Part shown: in pieces, positions 51,714-62,854 of the stretch | Position numbering within the stretch: position 1 is the first letter of the stretch | Layout: each line of letters starts with the position of its first letter | Source: Anoplolepis gracilipes | Taxonomy: Eukaryota > Arthropoda > Insecta > Hymenoptera > Formicidae | Direction of reading: 5' to 3' | Assembly: GCF_047496725.1 (NCBI RefSeq) | Contig: NC_132978.1 | Coordinates: forward strand, 4,579,501 to 4,643,500 | DNA length: 64,000 nucleotides | Made by a program: the position numbers and the translations under genes | The notes under the pieces: generated by a model | Databases searched by the model: none | What the model saw: the letters and a program-made list of their open reading frames with translations, nothing else | What the model was told of the DNA's origin: nothing

Positions 51714-53939
51714 TATATGTATATTTGGCAGACGGCGTTTAAAAACGATAGTTTGATAATTGATCGACTTATCTCGAGAAAATTCGAGATTTTGAGTTTG
51801 ACACAATAAGCAAGTGTCAAATGCACATCTGCATTTAAGGGATACTAGACTTCAAGAGTCCGGATGTCGAGAATGAATTTCCTGTATGTGTCCGAATCGG
51901 CGAAGAAGCAATGAAAGCAATTGTACGTAACACAGCTGTCATCGTGTTACATCTGTTAAACTAATAGACTCAAAGTGACAGAAAGAATAAAGATGTTATG
52001 CACCTGTTAAAGAGTCTTTGTCTGGTTCTAAATATTATATGTATATATTTGTATCTTTTTCTTTCACCAAATTAAGTTACCACATATCTGTGAAGCCGCA
52101 GTTATTAATAATTTATTAATAATATTATTAATAAGTAATAATTTTTATAACGCAGTTAATGACGAAGGCAGCCATGACAAGCATTCCAAGAAGAAGCTCT
52201 TGGGTGGGAAGCGAAAGGACAGGAGCTAGGGGCGACTTTAGAAAGTGAAAGTTCACCGGACGAAGATCAAGAAATCAACTAACAATAAGTTAATTCTATT
52301 TTTTTTCTTTTTTTGATTGTGACATTTCTATCTCATAACGTACAAGTGCTAATTTATCACATAGTTAACAGATCTTTCTGTTTCATATTTATCAGAAATA
52401 TAATCAAGTTAACAAGTGCTTGATGATTAGAAACGATGGCCATTCAACTATTATTGATCCATATTTTCTATCCGTGCTATACTTTTTTCACACTGGCATA
52501 ATTAAACTTGATTTTTAATATTAGCTTATTTTAAATATTTATGATTTGATACTTTTGCTTACATTGATTTTAATTTGCTCAGTTAATATACTGTTACGTT
52601 CGCCAGATCCAAGGGGCGCAATGCTCGGCTCTCAATTTTACACTCACACTCATAAATAAAACACACTTTTAATAAACAAGGGGAACTTTAATAATTAACA
52701 CGATCACAGAAAAACTTTACAATAATATCAATAATCTCGTAACGTAAGATAACGCGATTGTTCAGCTTGACAGCTGTCACAAATTTCTCAAAATCATAAG
52801 ACATAAAAATATATTTTAGTATCAAAGTCTTTATAATATACATACATATATATATATATATAGGGGAACGTGGGGTAGAACGGCCAACGTAAGCATTGAG
52901 CAAGTTTTCAACATATTAAAAAAAATTTTAAATGTAAAATTTTTTTCTCACTTTGTGGGTTTGTCACGTGTCTGGAAGAAAATCTGCGAACATTTTAAAC
53001 TCTCTAATGTAAAAGCTTGAAGTTTCTCCTACAAGCCCCTCCCCCGCCTACGCTTTTGTTAACTATCATTGCACAGTATCACATGGGTTTTCAACTTAAA
53101 AATTACAAATTTACATTCACAGCATTTGAAATGTTGATAAATATCGATACAAAATATGTATAAATATGACAGAAAAAATCGAAACAAGAATCTATATGAA
53201 ATCGTACAATAATAAATCACGTTTGACATTGAAAGGAATACTTTACATGTGATACATTGAATGTGTAGACGGGGGCGGGGCGGAACTGCAGCATTCAAAG
53301 TATGTGTTACTTAGGAGTGTAGTTTCTACAACATATGTCAAAGTCAAGGTCATGGGCAAGGTGTGCGTTAAAGTAAAGTTTTACCGAAATACACTTTCGA
53401 TCTTTTAATGTGTAATTGTAATTAGTATAAATTAATTCAAACTTAAGACGTACATATATAAAATATGAAATGATATAAATTTTATAAAGTGTAATTTAGC
53501 TTTGGAATATAATACGTATATTTCACGTGTTTTAACATCATTCTGAATAAAAACAATTAATTTTATACTGTCATTTTTGGTTACTTTCTGGATATTTAAA
53601 TACAAATAACAAAATTTTACATGAGAAAAGCTGTAAAGTAAATTTTTATTACGATAATTCTTCTGTAATTTGTAAAGCAATTGCAGGAATAAATTTATAA
53701 TAAATTACAGTCAAAAAATAATGCTGACACATTCCAAAATAAAGTTACAAATTTAAGTCCATTAATTTTGCGAAATTTTCAATTAAATTTGAAAGATATT
53801 ATTCAGGAATTAAACTTTTCTTTTAGAAAATGTAAAAGAGACGATTTTTTTTAGCCTTTAAAGTAGATTGGGCTCTTAAATATAACATACAAAATAGAAT
53901 AAAATTCGAAAAAGAAAATGAATTAAAAATCAATAGCAG
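51714..53939. other. Intergenic stretch with unidentified protein-like segments
   Basis: Mostly AT-rich. Two less AT-rich pieces read like protein: about 51847-51966 (+; contains VENEFPVCVRIGEEAMKAI, ends at a stop) and about 52154-52285 (+; rich in Lys/Arg, contains HSKKKLLGGKRKDRS, interrupted by stops, preceded by an AG acceptor-like site). I do not recognise either; they may be remnants of one gene. A stretch at 52594 starting TGTTACGTTCGCC resembles an LTR start, and 52860-52890 carries GGGGTAGAACGGCCA, an element-like end. Open frames here lack motifs. Confidence 0.4.
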
Positions 53940-55072
53940 AACACTAACTTTATAATATATATAAAATACATAAAAATGTTTAAATATGCACAATTAAATA
54001 TGAATTTTTAGAATACTTTTTCTATAACAAAAAATTTTTATTTTAATCTGACTTTCCAATCTGCTTTCTAAAAAAATATGCAGTTTAATACAAATATATA
54101 TAAAATGTTGATATTTATTGGTTATCTTTATTTGAAATTTTAAAAGCGGATTATATAGATCTCCTAAAATTTTTCGTGTGAGACGAATAAAGTTTAGAAT
54201 AAGAATTAGGATTAAATTTGAGAAAAATATATTTGCATTTGAATACAAGTTTTATTATATATGTACATTTATGTCGAAAATAATACATGGAAAATTTTGC
54301 AATTTTAGAAATGCATAGCCTTTGCAATTTACGATTATTATATCATCGAAAGTTTGAAGAACTTATTTTGTTATGAAATTCGAAAGTGGACTATATTGAC
54401 CTGACAATTTGTTAAATATACGGTTTGATAAACACAGTTTTTGCCAGTCCTAAAAAAAAAGATTTCATCTATTCTGTACTTATTGTTAAATTAAATGTTA
54501 AATTATATAGTTAAATTATAGTTTAAATATGTGTGTATAGTTATATTTATTTAAATTACGCTTGACTATGAATATAAATTTGATATTTTAATTAGCAGTT
54601 TGATCATAAATAGTCAAAGAGAATCAGCACGTTTTCTCAAGTCTAAAAAGCAACGAATCTGTTAGATCTTTTTAATAATACTGTTTTTGTTTTATTTCAA
54701 ATTGGATAAATAATACAGTCATTGACTAGATTACACACTTGAGCAGAACGTCACATTTACACATGCGAAATGAAGTGTAATAATTATCCGTAATTACATT
54801 CGTTCTTTCCATAAAAAATTATACAATATTTTATTTTAAAAAGTCCCTTTGAAAATCCTATAAAAAAATATTCGTGTTATAATATAATATATCTTTCTCG
54901 TGTACAAGGCCCCTTTATAAGCTGTCTTAAAAATTCTACGATATTTTGTGGCACAAAAATCAATGCTTTTATTATCGCTTTCGTTCGGATTTAAAGTTTT
55001 AAATTTAATTACATTTTTCTTCGCCCTTTCATGATAATGTCTCCTACATTTTATCTCGTAACATCCTCCACT
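53940..55072. repeat. Duplicated 3' flank, copy B (GMC cluster)
   Basis: Matches 47400-48784 (about 47380-47860 in long near-identical runs such as AATATGAATTTTTA and TTTTCTATAACAAAAAATTT) and, in its right part, 56930-57990. Confidence 0.8.
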
Positions 55073-55373
55073 TTCTTGCTTCCCACACGTGCGTGTGTTT
55101 GTGTGTGATTCATGAAGCAGCATGGTTGTCATGATACTGGCGTCCATGACTCTGTGATTGCATGATCTCGTGCATTCGTAACTTGTGCTCCATTACACCC
55201 GAAATCCTTCGTGGATATCTTACATGAGTCCACGAAATGAACTATAGTCGACCAAAGTGACGGGGAAGACAGTATAAATTACTTATAAAGGCAACGTATT
55301 TGCATACCAGAAATGGTGCTGCCAACAGCATGGTGTCGTAACGTATGAGTGCTCTCGTGGAAACTTTGATAGC
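55073..55373 (-). pseudogene. GMC oxidoreductase last exon, decayed (fragment B)
   Basis: Begins after an AG acceptor with AIKVSTRALIRYDTMLLAAPF, matching AIEVASTKASQRYNTVLLSVPF of fragment A, and continues to a remnant of VVDASIMPT (VMDASIMTT). In-frame stops and frameshifts interrupt it. It is clearly non-functional. Confidence 0.8.
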
Positions 55374-56054
55374 CTGGAAGATAAAAAAAATGTAGGAAAT
55401 GTTAATCACAGTAAAGTAGGTAATTAAAAGTAAATTAAAAATAAAAATATATTTTGTAATGTGGATTATATAGAGTGGTATATTTTAATTTTACTAATCA
55501 AATATCTTGAAATCCTGGAATTATAGAAAATAATCTTTCAGACAAAATTGATAGAGTTTTGATAAGGAAAAGAGGTCAATCAAGTTTTTTAAAATAAAAA
55601 TAATTTTATATTTTTATACAAATTCATTCACAATAATTGATGTAAAAGAGTAGGATGACTTAAAATTGAATGGTATAAAAAATATTTTATACAATTTGTT
55701 ATTACATTTTACATAAACCATGAAATATCTCGTAAAATATTCATTTTTCTATAATGTTATTTTAATAATTTTAATCTAATTTTAGAGAGTATACAAAATA
55801 ATAAAAAAAATTAATTTTTACAAAGAAATTAGAAGGATTTTATTTCAAAAATTAGATGACCTTTACATGAAGAATGATCTTAGTTAAAATTTAAGATTAT
55901 CAATTTTTTGTCTTTTCAAAACTCTATCAATCAAGTTTTGCCTAAAACTTTTTTTTACATTTTATAAATTTCAGATATTTAATTATTAAGATTAAAATAA
56001 ATTACCGTATATTAAGACACAAGGTAATGACTTTTACACGGGATATACTCTTAC

Positions 56055-56143
56055 CACCTTTATAGCTTGCATCATCGACTTTAGATCGTGCTTGTTATCA
56101 TAATAATTGATGTCAATGATGGATGAATCTGATATCTGATAAA
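56055..56143 (-). pseudogene. GMC oxidoreductase penultimate exon (fragment B)
   Basis: Reads SDSSIIDINYYDNKHDLKSMMQAIKV and then a GTAAGA donor. This corresponds to the conserved GMC segment that reads P.I..NYF....D...L..GIK before the last exon. Its upstream edge runs directly into a 34-bp perfect hairpin (56144-56215), so the exon is cut off. Confidence 0.75.
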
Positions 56144-56215
56144 ATGGAATTAACTAAAGAAAAAAAATTAATTAATTAATCAATTAATTAATTTTTTTTC
56201 TTTAGTTAATTCCAT
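56144..56215. repeat. Perfect 34-bp inverted repeat (hairpin) with a 4-base loop
   Basis: Left arm ATGGAATTAACTAAAGAAAA... and right arm ...TTTTCTTTAGTTAATTCCAT are exact complements for 34 bases around the loop AATC. It sits exactly at the broken end of the GMC exon fragment. It may result from a palindromic rearrangement. Confidence 0.9.
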
Positions 56216-56604
56216 ACCTGTGAAATCCTCTATCATTAATCAATTGTGACGTTGTCTAAAACTATTAGCTACTGAATTTACACCCAACACTAGCTCGATA
56301 TTAGGATAGTCACCATCTTTTCTCAATGATTTATTCTTGTTAGGATACGTCTCAAGGATGTCATGATTGACAGTGATAAAAGTTATATTGGAAACAGTCC
56401 TTATTAAACTTTACATTCGTCATAGTAATTTCTAAAAATAACCATATAAAATGCTTATTATGTTCGCTGTTTCCGCGTATATTTCTCAAATTATCCTTAG
56501 TTTTAATAAAAGCTAATCCTTCAGTGCCTTCGAATATCGTTCAAAGACATTGTGTTTTATATCAGATACTCCAGGAAACTAGCTAGACTGATAGCTAGAC
56601 GCTA

Positions 56605-56748
56605 CCCAGGTAGAACAGAAAGTCACAATAATGTTAAAATACATTAAAATGATTAGAAAATGATCGAAAAGTGAGTTTTTCTACTCATATTTTCATCATT
56701 TTGATGTCATTTGACATTACTTTAACGTGACTTTCTGTTCTACTTGGG
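56605..56748. mobile_element. Short TA-flanked MITE with CCCAGGTAGAACAG ends
   Basis: Terminal inverted repeats CCCAGGTAGAACAGAAAGTC and its complement with one or two mismatches, inner inverted blocks as well, TA on both sides (56603-56604, 56749-56750). 144 bp, non-coding. A second member of the family lies at 60723-60882. Confidence 0.9.
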
Positions 56749-56929
56749 TATCTGACAATAGTCACGGTTTCGATGGCTAAAAAACTATTAAAGATGACAT
56801 GCTTTTGTGATCCTGTAAATTAAACCTCATTGGAAGGTCCCTCAATTATGTGGAGCTCAAGTTATCTTTCAGGCCTATCCCAAATAGCATCAATATAATA
56901 GAACTGAGCAAGACTCACTTTTATTATAT

Positions 56930-57990
56930 CACCGGAAGTTGAAGGAACTTTAATTCGACGTGGAAATCGTGGACTATATTGACATAATCGCTTGTTAAAT
57001 ACATAGTTTAATCATCTTTAGTAAAATTCGATAATGCTAAAGGAACATGATTATATTTATTTGTAGGTTTTTGTTCTTGTAACGAGTTATATAATAATAG
57101 TTATATAATAATAGAAGAACTACAGAACTGTGTTGAATTCAGCGATAATGGTACCTATATTTTATTAATATTTTTATTTGGTGTTGCCTTAAATTAATTT
57201 TATTTTTGTATTAATTTAATTAGTTGACATTAACACTGATGTTAATATTAATTTATTTCGAGTGATCTTATTTCAAGTGCCACAACAAATACTCTTCTTC
57301 ATCATCTTTATTGAGAAATTCCTTGTGTTAAAAATATGTGTGATAGATAATGAGCAGCATTTTTTATAAACTCGCTTTATTAACTTAAAATACTTAAATA
57401 CATAATATCGTAAAGCTTTGATAAAATATCTATAGTCTTAAAATGTGTGTGTATTGTTGTATTTGTTTAAATTGCGTTTTACAATTATAACTTTGACATT
57501 TTAATTAGTAGTTCAACCATAATAAGCAACCAAAGAGAATCAGAATGTTTTCTCAAATTTGAGAAGACAGTAAATTTGTTACATCATTTTGACAATATTG
57601 TTATATTTTTTCAATGTACTAGCTACAGAATGCAGCCATTGACTAACTTTACACTTGAACAGATGTCATCTCTACATATGTGAATGAAACATATAATAAT
57701 TATACATGTAATTGTATCTATAGAATCTGACAAAAAAATAAGTGATGAAGAAAAGAGAAGAAGAAAAGATGAAGAGATAAAAAAAAATAAAAGAAAGAGT
57801 TGAAAAGATGAAACAATAGAAAAGTTAATAGGAGAAGAGTTAACGGCGAGAAATAAAAAGATGAAGAAAAGAAATAAAAGAAATAAGAAAAAAGATAATA
57901 TTACTGCTAAAAAATTTCGTACAATTGAAGTTATATACGAAATGTCACTAAAGCTTCCCACAGGAGAAAGAATGGAATAATCGTATAATT
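56930..57990. repeat. Duplicated 3' flank, copy C (GMC cluster)
   Basis: Matches flanks A and B (TTATTATATCA...GAAGTT, GTTAAATACATAGTTT, AAAGAGAATCAGAATGTTTTCTCAA, ATATAATAATTATAC). It follows fragment C almost directly, showing that the 3' part of that gene was deleted. A purine-rich AAGA/GAAA stretch at about 57740-57900 is specific to this copy. Confidence 0.8.
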
Positions 57991-58010
57991 TCTAATCTGA
58001 AGACACGTAC

Positions 58011-58597
58011 CTTGCGTCTTCATCCATCAGCTTGCATCTCTCGGACTTGATGAAATAGGGCAGTACTTCCTTGTAACTCCAGCCTGGATTATTCAACGCC
58101 GCCCAGGCATCGTAGTCAGCGGGCGATCCTCTCGAGTACACCATGAAGTTCACTACCGAGGTACCTCCGACTGCCTTACCGGATATTAAGTTGCAACGGC
58201 CATCGACTATCGACAAACAATATCCTCCATGGCCACTCGTGTCCTGTGGTCGCGGCTCACTTTTGTACACGCGAACGTAATCCGTCGTAAAAAGTAATGG
58301 TGAGAAAAAGGGGACATCCGTGAGGAAGATCTCGTCGTCGCCCTCCTCGAGCACCAGGACTTTCCAGTTAGGATTCTCGGTTAGACGATTCGCGACTACG
58401 GATCCAGCCGTGCCGGCTCCGATCACCAGAAAGTCGACGGAGGGAAAAATGTAATCGGGTATTCCGTCCTCAAGCTCCTGTATTTTTGGTGCGGGTGGAA
58501 AGCCTGAGAAGAAGTGATGAATCGTCTCGAGAATACCCGGTGACAAAATCCCAGTCGCGTTTCCCAGGAACAAGATTGTCAAGCAGAACTTGCGCAT
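58011..58597 (-). pseudogene. GMC oxidoreductase first exon with FAD-binding domain (fragment C)
   Basis: An open exon of about 195 residues. It has a signal-peptide-like start (MRKFCLTILFLGNATGILS), then the FAD-binding Rossmann motif VDFLVIGAGTAGSVVANRL (about 54-72), NWKVLVLEEG, GKAVGGTSVVNFMVYSRG (about 141-158) and NNPGWSYKEVLPYFIKSE. These are signatures of insect glucose-dehydrogenase-like GMC oxidoreductases, FAD-dependent secreted or extracellular enzymes acting on sugars, alcohols or related substrates. It ends at a good donor (CGCAAG|GTACGTG). The next sequence is the 3' flank, not further exons, so the central and C-terminal parts are missing. It could be the true 5' end of a gene whose exons lie beyond fragment B (56055, 55073), but those are decayed. 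I therefore call it a gene remnant, although this exon itself is undamaged. Confidence 0.8.
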
Positions 58598-60416
58598 CGC
58601 GAAGCTGCGTGTTTCTTTTTATCGCGCGGGATAATTTTAAAATAACTCTTTTTCAAACAGATATGTCTATATCTCTTCCTTTAAGTTTAATACATCATGC
58701 ACATTTCAATGTTGAGTATTTTGTCGGTTTCTTACTCGACAGATAATTGAAATTTTCACATCAAACACACTGTTGTGAGCTCGAATAGGACCTTTTTCGA
58801 GAATCGTTGATTGTTAATCAAAATAAGTTTGTCTAATGTCTTTTTAAAATATCACTTTAGCATCTTTCTGATTTTGAAGTATCGAAGATCCATCAGCATA
58901 ATCTTCAGTATTAATATAATTTGAATAATATTTAGACTGTAAATGTGATCTTTCACAATTTATATCACGAATGCACGTCGAGAACAAAAAATCATCAGTT
59001 TATTGTGGCACTTTATTGTATCTTGTTTTTTTTTTCAGGTATTTGCAATATCAATAAACAACTGCAGTATCTTTCAATATGGCTGTAGATTTGAATAGCA
59101 TCAAGGACATGTATGTCAGTTGTTATCCGTTTCGCAATTACGTCAACTGATGCAAGGAATATAAATGAAAGAAATCAAACTGAATATTAATTAGCGGTTT
59201 GAAATGCTGTAGCTGAACGAAATTACATCTTTGTCGTGCATTCGAAGTGACGTTTGAAAACGCTCAAGTTGAAAAGAACTTATTACATCATATTATATCA
59301 ATAATGCAATAATACTCATGGTTGGTTTACTCGATTATGTCACTGTTTTTAAAACATATGTTAATTTTTAAAGATTTTAGAAGACAGTCACACCATTTTT
59401 TTTATTCGCTTAATATTTGCAATATATACACTAAATATATATTTGATTTTTCTTTATTTTTGAATCTTTATTTTATTTTTGATAAACCTTTGATTATGTA
59501 ATTTAAGTAGACAAACCAATTTAAGCAATACAATTATTACACAGACGATAACTAAAAATGTGCTGTATATATTTTTTTAATTCAACAAATAAAAAAAATA
59601 TCTGTTATAGTTACTAATAAGGCGTTATTTTTGCTTTTGACAAAATTTTTCGAAAACGCAAGATATACTTGAGTGAGAAACAAAAATCTTTTAAGTGATT
59701 AAAAAAAAGATACATATTTATCCCGTGAAATTCACTCAACTACTGATTGCGAGATCGAATTGAATCTCTATGGTTTTATCTAAGTGACTGCTAAACTTAG
59801 GTGAAAAAAAGTCAAGGTTAATCTTTTTTAAAGTGTTTTTATATAAATATAATTCATCTGTCACATCATCATTTTTAATGTCAAAATATTTTGTACGTAC
59901 GTATACAACTTGTTGCGTGTACGTCAATATTTTTCTTATAATTCCAATTTACGTAGTCGTTATAGATGTTATTAGGTGACAAGTTGACATTTGTAAAAGA
60001 TTATATTAGAATGTAAAATACTTACTAAGACTTATGAATTTGAATGATTTGATAATGCATTCAATGCGTACATCAAGGTTTAAAATTAGCACAGTTTTCG
60101 AGCAGAAAGTACAAGTTTTAGTGCTATAGAAATGATTCTTATCGTTATGAAAAAAAATAGATATAATACTTATTTAATTATTTGATAATTTCAATTTCTT
60201 TGACACATCAGATACTTTTTGTATGTCAAGGAATCAGCAAATGTTCTCTTTCAATTATCATGTTTCTTTGTTTGCCTAAATTATTTACCCAGACAGCAAA
60301 CAATATTTATAATAAATATTTATAAGTATTTATGAAAATATATATTTTTTAAAATATTATATAATTACTTTATACATATTTTGTAAAAATCTTTATTCGA
60401 CATACTTTTAAAGTAA
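58598..60416. repeat. Duplicated 5' flank of GMC unit C
   Basis: Paralogous to 49310-51377 plus the start of the MITE at 51379. It lacks the two insertions found in unit A and so shows the pre-insertion state. The part at about 58740-59280 has no counterpart in unit A. No gene seen. Confidence 0.8.
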
Positions 60417-60720
60417 CATTAAGAAAATGGCAATAGAAGCAGTAAATTATCTAAGCACTTAGTGAATCAGTTAATAAAAGTCATTTAATAAATTACATTT
60501 AAATTCGAACAAAAATGTTTAATCTGGTAAGTATGGTGACGAGATTATAATAATCGATGTGTGTATGCAAACGTTTCTATCAACAATGGAGATCCTCCTC
60601 AGTGGTTTACAATAAAGCAAAAAAAAAAAAAAAAAAGGAAAAAGAAAAAACGCATAGAATGATGTATGTACATACATACATTGGAAGATATGACCAATAC
60701 TCTAATAACATTAACGTTTC
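60417..60720. repeat. Repeat shared with 34760-35033 in mixed orientation
   Basis: The left part (60417-60502, starting CATTAAGAAAATGGCAATAG) matches 34938-35033 inverted. The right part (about 60515-60705, GACGAGATTATAATAATCGA) matches 34760-34920 directly. One locus has undergone an inversion inside the element. Confidence 0.75.
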
Positions 60721-60722
60721 GT

Positions 60723-60882
60723 CCCCAGTAGAACAGAAAGTCACGATGATATTAAAGTAACGTCAAATGACGTCAAAATGACGTTAAAAACGAGAATATG
60801 ATTACAAAAACTCACTTTTTGATTATTTTTTTGTCATTTTGACGTATTTTGATATTATTGTGACTTTCTGTTCTACCTGAGG
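60723..60882. mobile_element. MITE of the CCCAGGTAGAACAG family, second copy
   Basis: Ends CCCCAGTAGAACAGAAAGTC and GACTTTCTGTTCTACCTGAGG are inverted repeats; inside there are repeated TGACGTCA/TTTTGACGT inverted blocks. Target-site duplication is not clear, unlike at 56605-56748. Confidence 0.8.
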
Positions 60883-61082
60883 TGTGATATATAAATGTCT
60901 CAGCATGTCAACGTGCAAGATGATAATGATACACTCACAATTATTTTTGTATGAATTTTACAGCCCATCATCATCGTAGACAGTGTCGATTAAGACTGAT
61001 AAAGAGAGTCTTTTCTGTTCTGAGCAACGCGCCAAGAGCTATGTAACGTTAAAATTAACATTTTACTTTTTACTGTGTACAC

Positions 61083-61350
61083 AGTAAAAAGTTGTGCGTC
61101 CATATGTCAAATTTTCTTGTGTTATCACGTTTTGACTACTTCAATGTAAAATTAACATATAGCTGATATGTTATTATTTTAATAACATTTTCATGTGTTA
61201 CATTTATGTTAACTTCATAACTTAACACTTTGTGTACGTCTCTTAGAAACGGAATATTATTTTGAGTGCTTTTAACACATTATTAACAATCATTTTAAAC
61301 AATTAACATATTTCAAAGTCAATTTAACATTCTAAGAAAAGTTAAAATAT
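61083..61350. mobile_element. Truncated relative of the CACGGTAAA MITE
   Basis: Begins CACAGTAAAAAG after TA and contains CTTAGAAACGG and AAAAGTTAAAATA in the same order as the MITE at 35084-35420. Its right end is missing where the second Penelope copy begins. On its left a complementary terminus (CTTTTTACTGTG) ends at the same TA, forming a palindrome at 61069-61096. Confidence 0.6.
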
Positions 61351-61371
61351 ATCTTATCATGAACTTATCAT

Positions 61372-62216
61372 GAATTATAAGTTATTAAAGTCGCTAGTAT
61401 TTAATTATAAACAACGGGTTAATTAAAAACGACCTGACTAGCCAAAATTATTCAATTTATTTACACGACGTTTCGACCATATGGTTGTGGTCCTTTTCAA
61501 GTGTAAACGTAAATTAAGAAAGAGAAGAAAGAATCCAATGGGACATGTTTAAAGGTAGAACTTAATGATGGAATAATTAAATATGTCACTTAGTTAAAAA
61601 CAATGGTTATTAATTTTGAGATGAACACAAACAAGGAGACACGTCATGTCAGCATGAGTTTTTAAACGAAACTGTCAATGATTAAAAGGAAAACAGTTCA
61701 AACGACCTTTATAATTTTGTCATAAATATTATTTAAATTTTCAGTATCTTTTTGTAGATTAATCGTGGAGTTAAATTTCTTAATAAAAAACATTTCAGCT
61801 ATTTCTCTTTTCTTAATAAATTTTTCATTGTGTAAAATAACCGGATCGTCCCACTCAAAATCATGCCCAAATTCAACTCTGTGTTTGCTAACGACTGATT
61901 GATTGGTAGGATGTAATTTTATATTGTTAAGATGTTCTCTAATACGTGTGCGTATATGTCGCTTTGTTTGGCCTATGTAAAGCGCATCGCAATCCTTACA
62001 CTGTAATTTATAAACAACATCAGTTCTAAAGTCAGTATATAATTTGTCTTGGCTTAAATCCGTTAAAAATTGTATCCATATATCAATGTTTGATCCGTTA
62101 TTTATTTTCTTTATAGTTACACTTGAAAAGGACCATAACCATATGGTCGAAAGGTCGTGTAAATAAATTGAATAATTTTGGCTAGTCAGGTCGTTTTTAA
62201 TTAACCCGTTGTTTAA
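61372..62216 (-). mobile_element. Penelope-like retroelement copy 2, internally deleted
   Basis: Nearly identical to copy 1 at both inverted ends, but coding sequence is reduced to the C-terminal GIY-YIG part (about 61706-62044). It breaks off just before the RT-endonuclease linker and joins the inverted terminal repeat near 62048. About 107 bp present in copy 1 (32527-32633) is deleted near 61507. The remaining GIY-YIG frame is open but has no start and no RT, so this copy is non-autonomous. Confidence 0.9.
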
Positions 62217-62221
62217 AATAT

Positions 62222-62385
62222 TAAATTGAAATTAATAAATTAATTTTTAAGAGTAATGATAGAATAAATTAATAAAATATATATTTGTCGGTTTCTCTTT
62301 CTTTCTTTCTTTCTTTCATAAGAATTTTTAAGAGGATCTATCGCCAGTTTCGGAGCAAATTCAGAATAAATAATACTTTTGGTAG
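62222..62385. repeat. 170-bp repeat next to Penelope copy 2
   Basis: Same sequence and orientation as 32216-32385, including the TTTC microsatellite, but on the other side of the Penelope element. Confidence 0.8.
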
Positions 62386-62854
62386 ATGGATTTTGAATGT
62401 TGGAGAATCCATTAATGGAATGGGCTTCCATACAAGTATTAATATAAATATTAGGATATATTTGAATTAAAATACTTAGCATATTGTATATTAATATTCC
62501 CGCTTTATAATATTAGCTTTATGTATTACGAATTTTTTAACTTAGTGATTCAATGTCAAACATTCAAATTAACTTTGCAATTAAGGAGCAAGCAATTGCA
62601 TATTGCAAAAAGATGATTTAGAATTAATATATGCAGAAGCCAAATCTTAATCAAACCTAAACTAAAACCTCGCAGTTACGGAACAAATTTCTCTTGCAAT
62701 AAACGTACCAAAGTTTTAATACTAAATAATCATCATGGTTTCAATCAAGCTAATTATTTTAACTTTTTAACTTTGTGTGATAGCAATGACAAACACATCA
62801 CTAATTATCTACATAAAAATTCTTGCAACAAATATGTATTATATTATAATATCC
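62386..62854. other. AT-rich spacer, nothing recognised
   Basis: No gene, repeat or element end could be recognised between the 170-bp repeat and the hAT-like element. Confidence 0.5.

Noticed and set aside
52594..52700. Possible LTR start (TGTTACG...)
   Set aside because: No matching end, no duplicate copy and no primer-binding site in the window.
55541..55945. Inverted similarity TTGATAGAGTTTTGA at both ends, possible MITE
   Set aside because: Only about 18 bases pair and no target duplication is visible; may be chance in AT-rich DNA.
57623..57961. Minus-strand open frame rich in Phe/Leu/Ser, membrane-like
   Set aside because: Comes from a purine-rich low-complexity stretch present only in flank copy C; the duplicated flanks A and B have no such frame.
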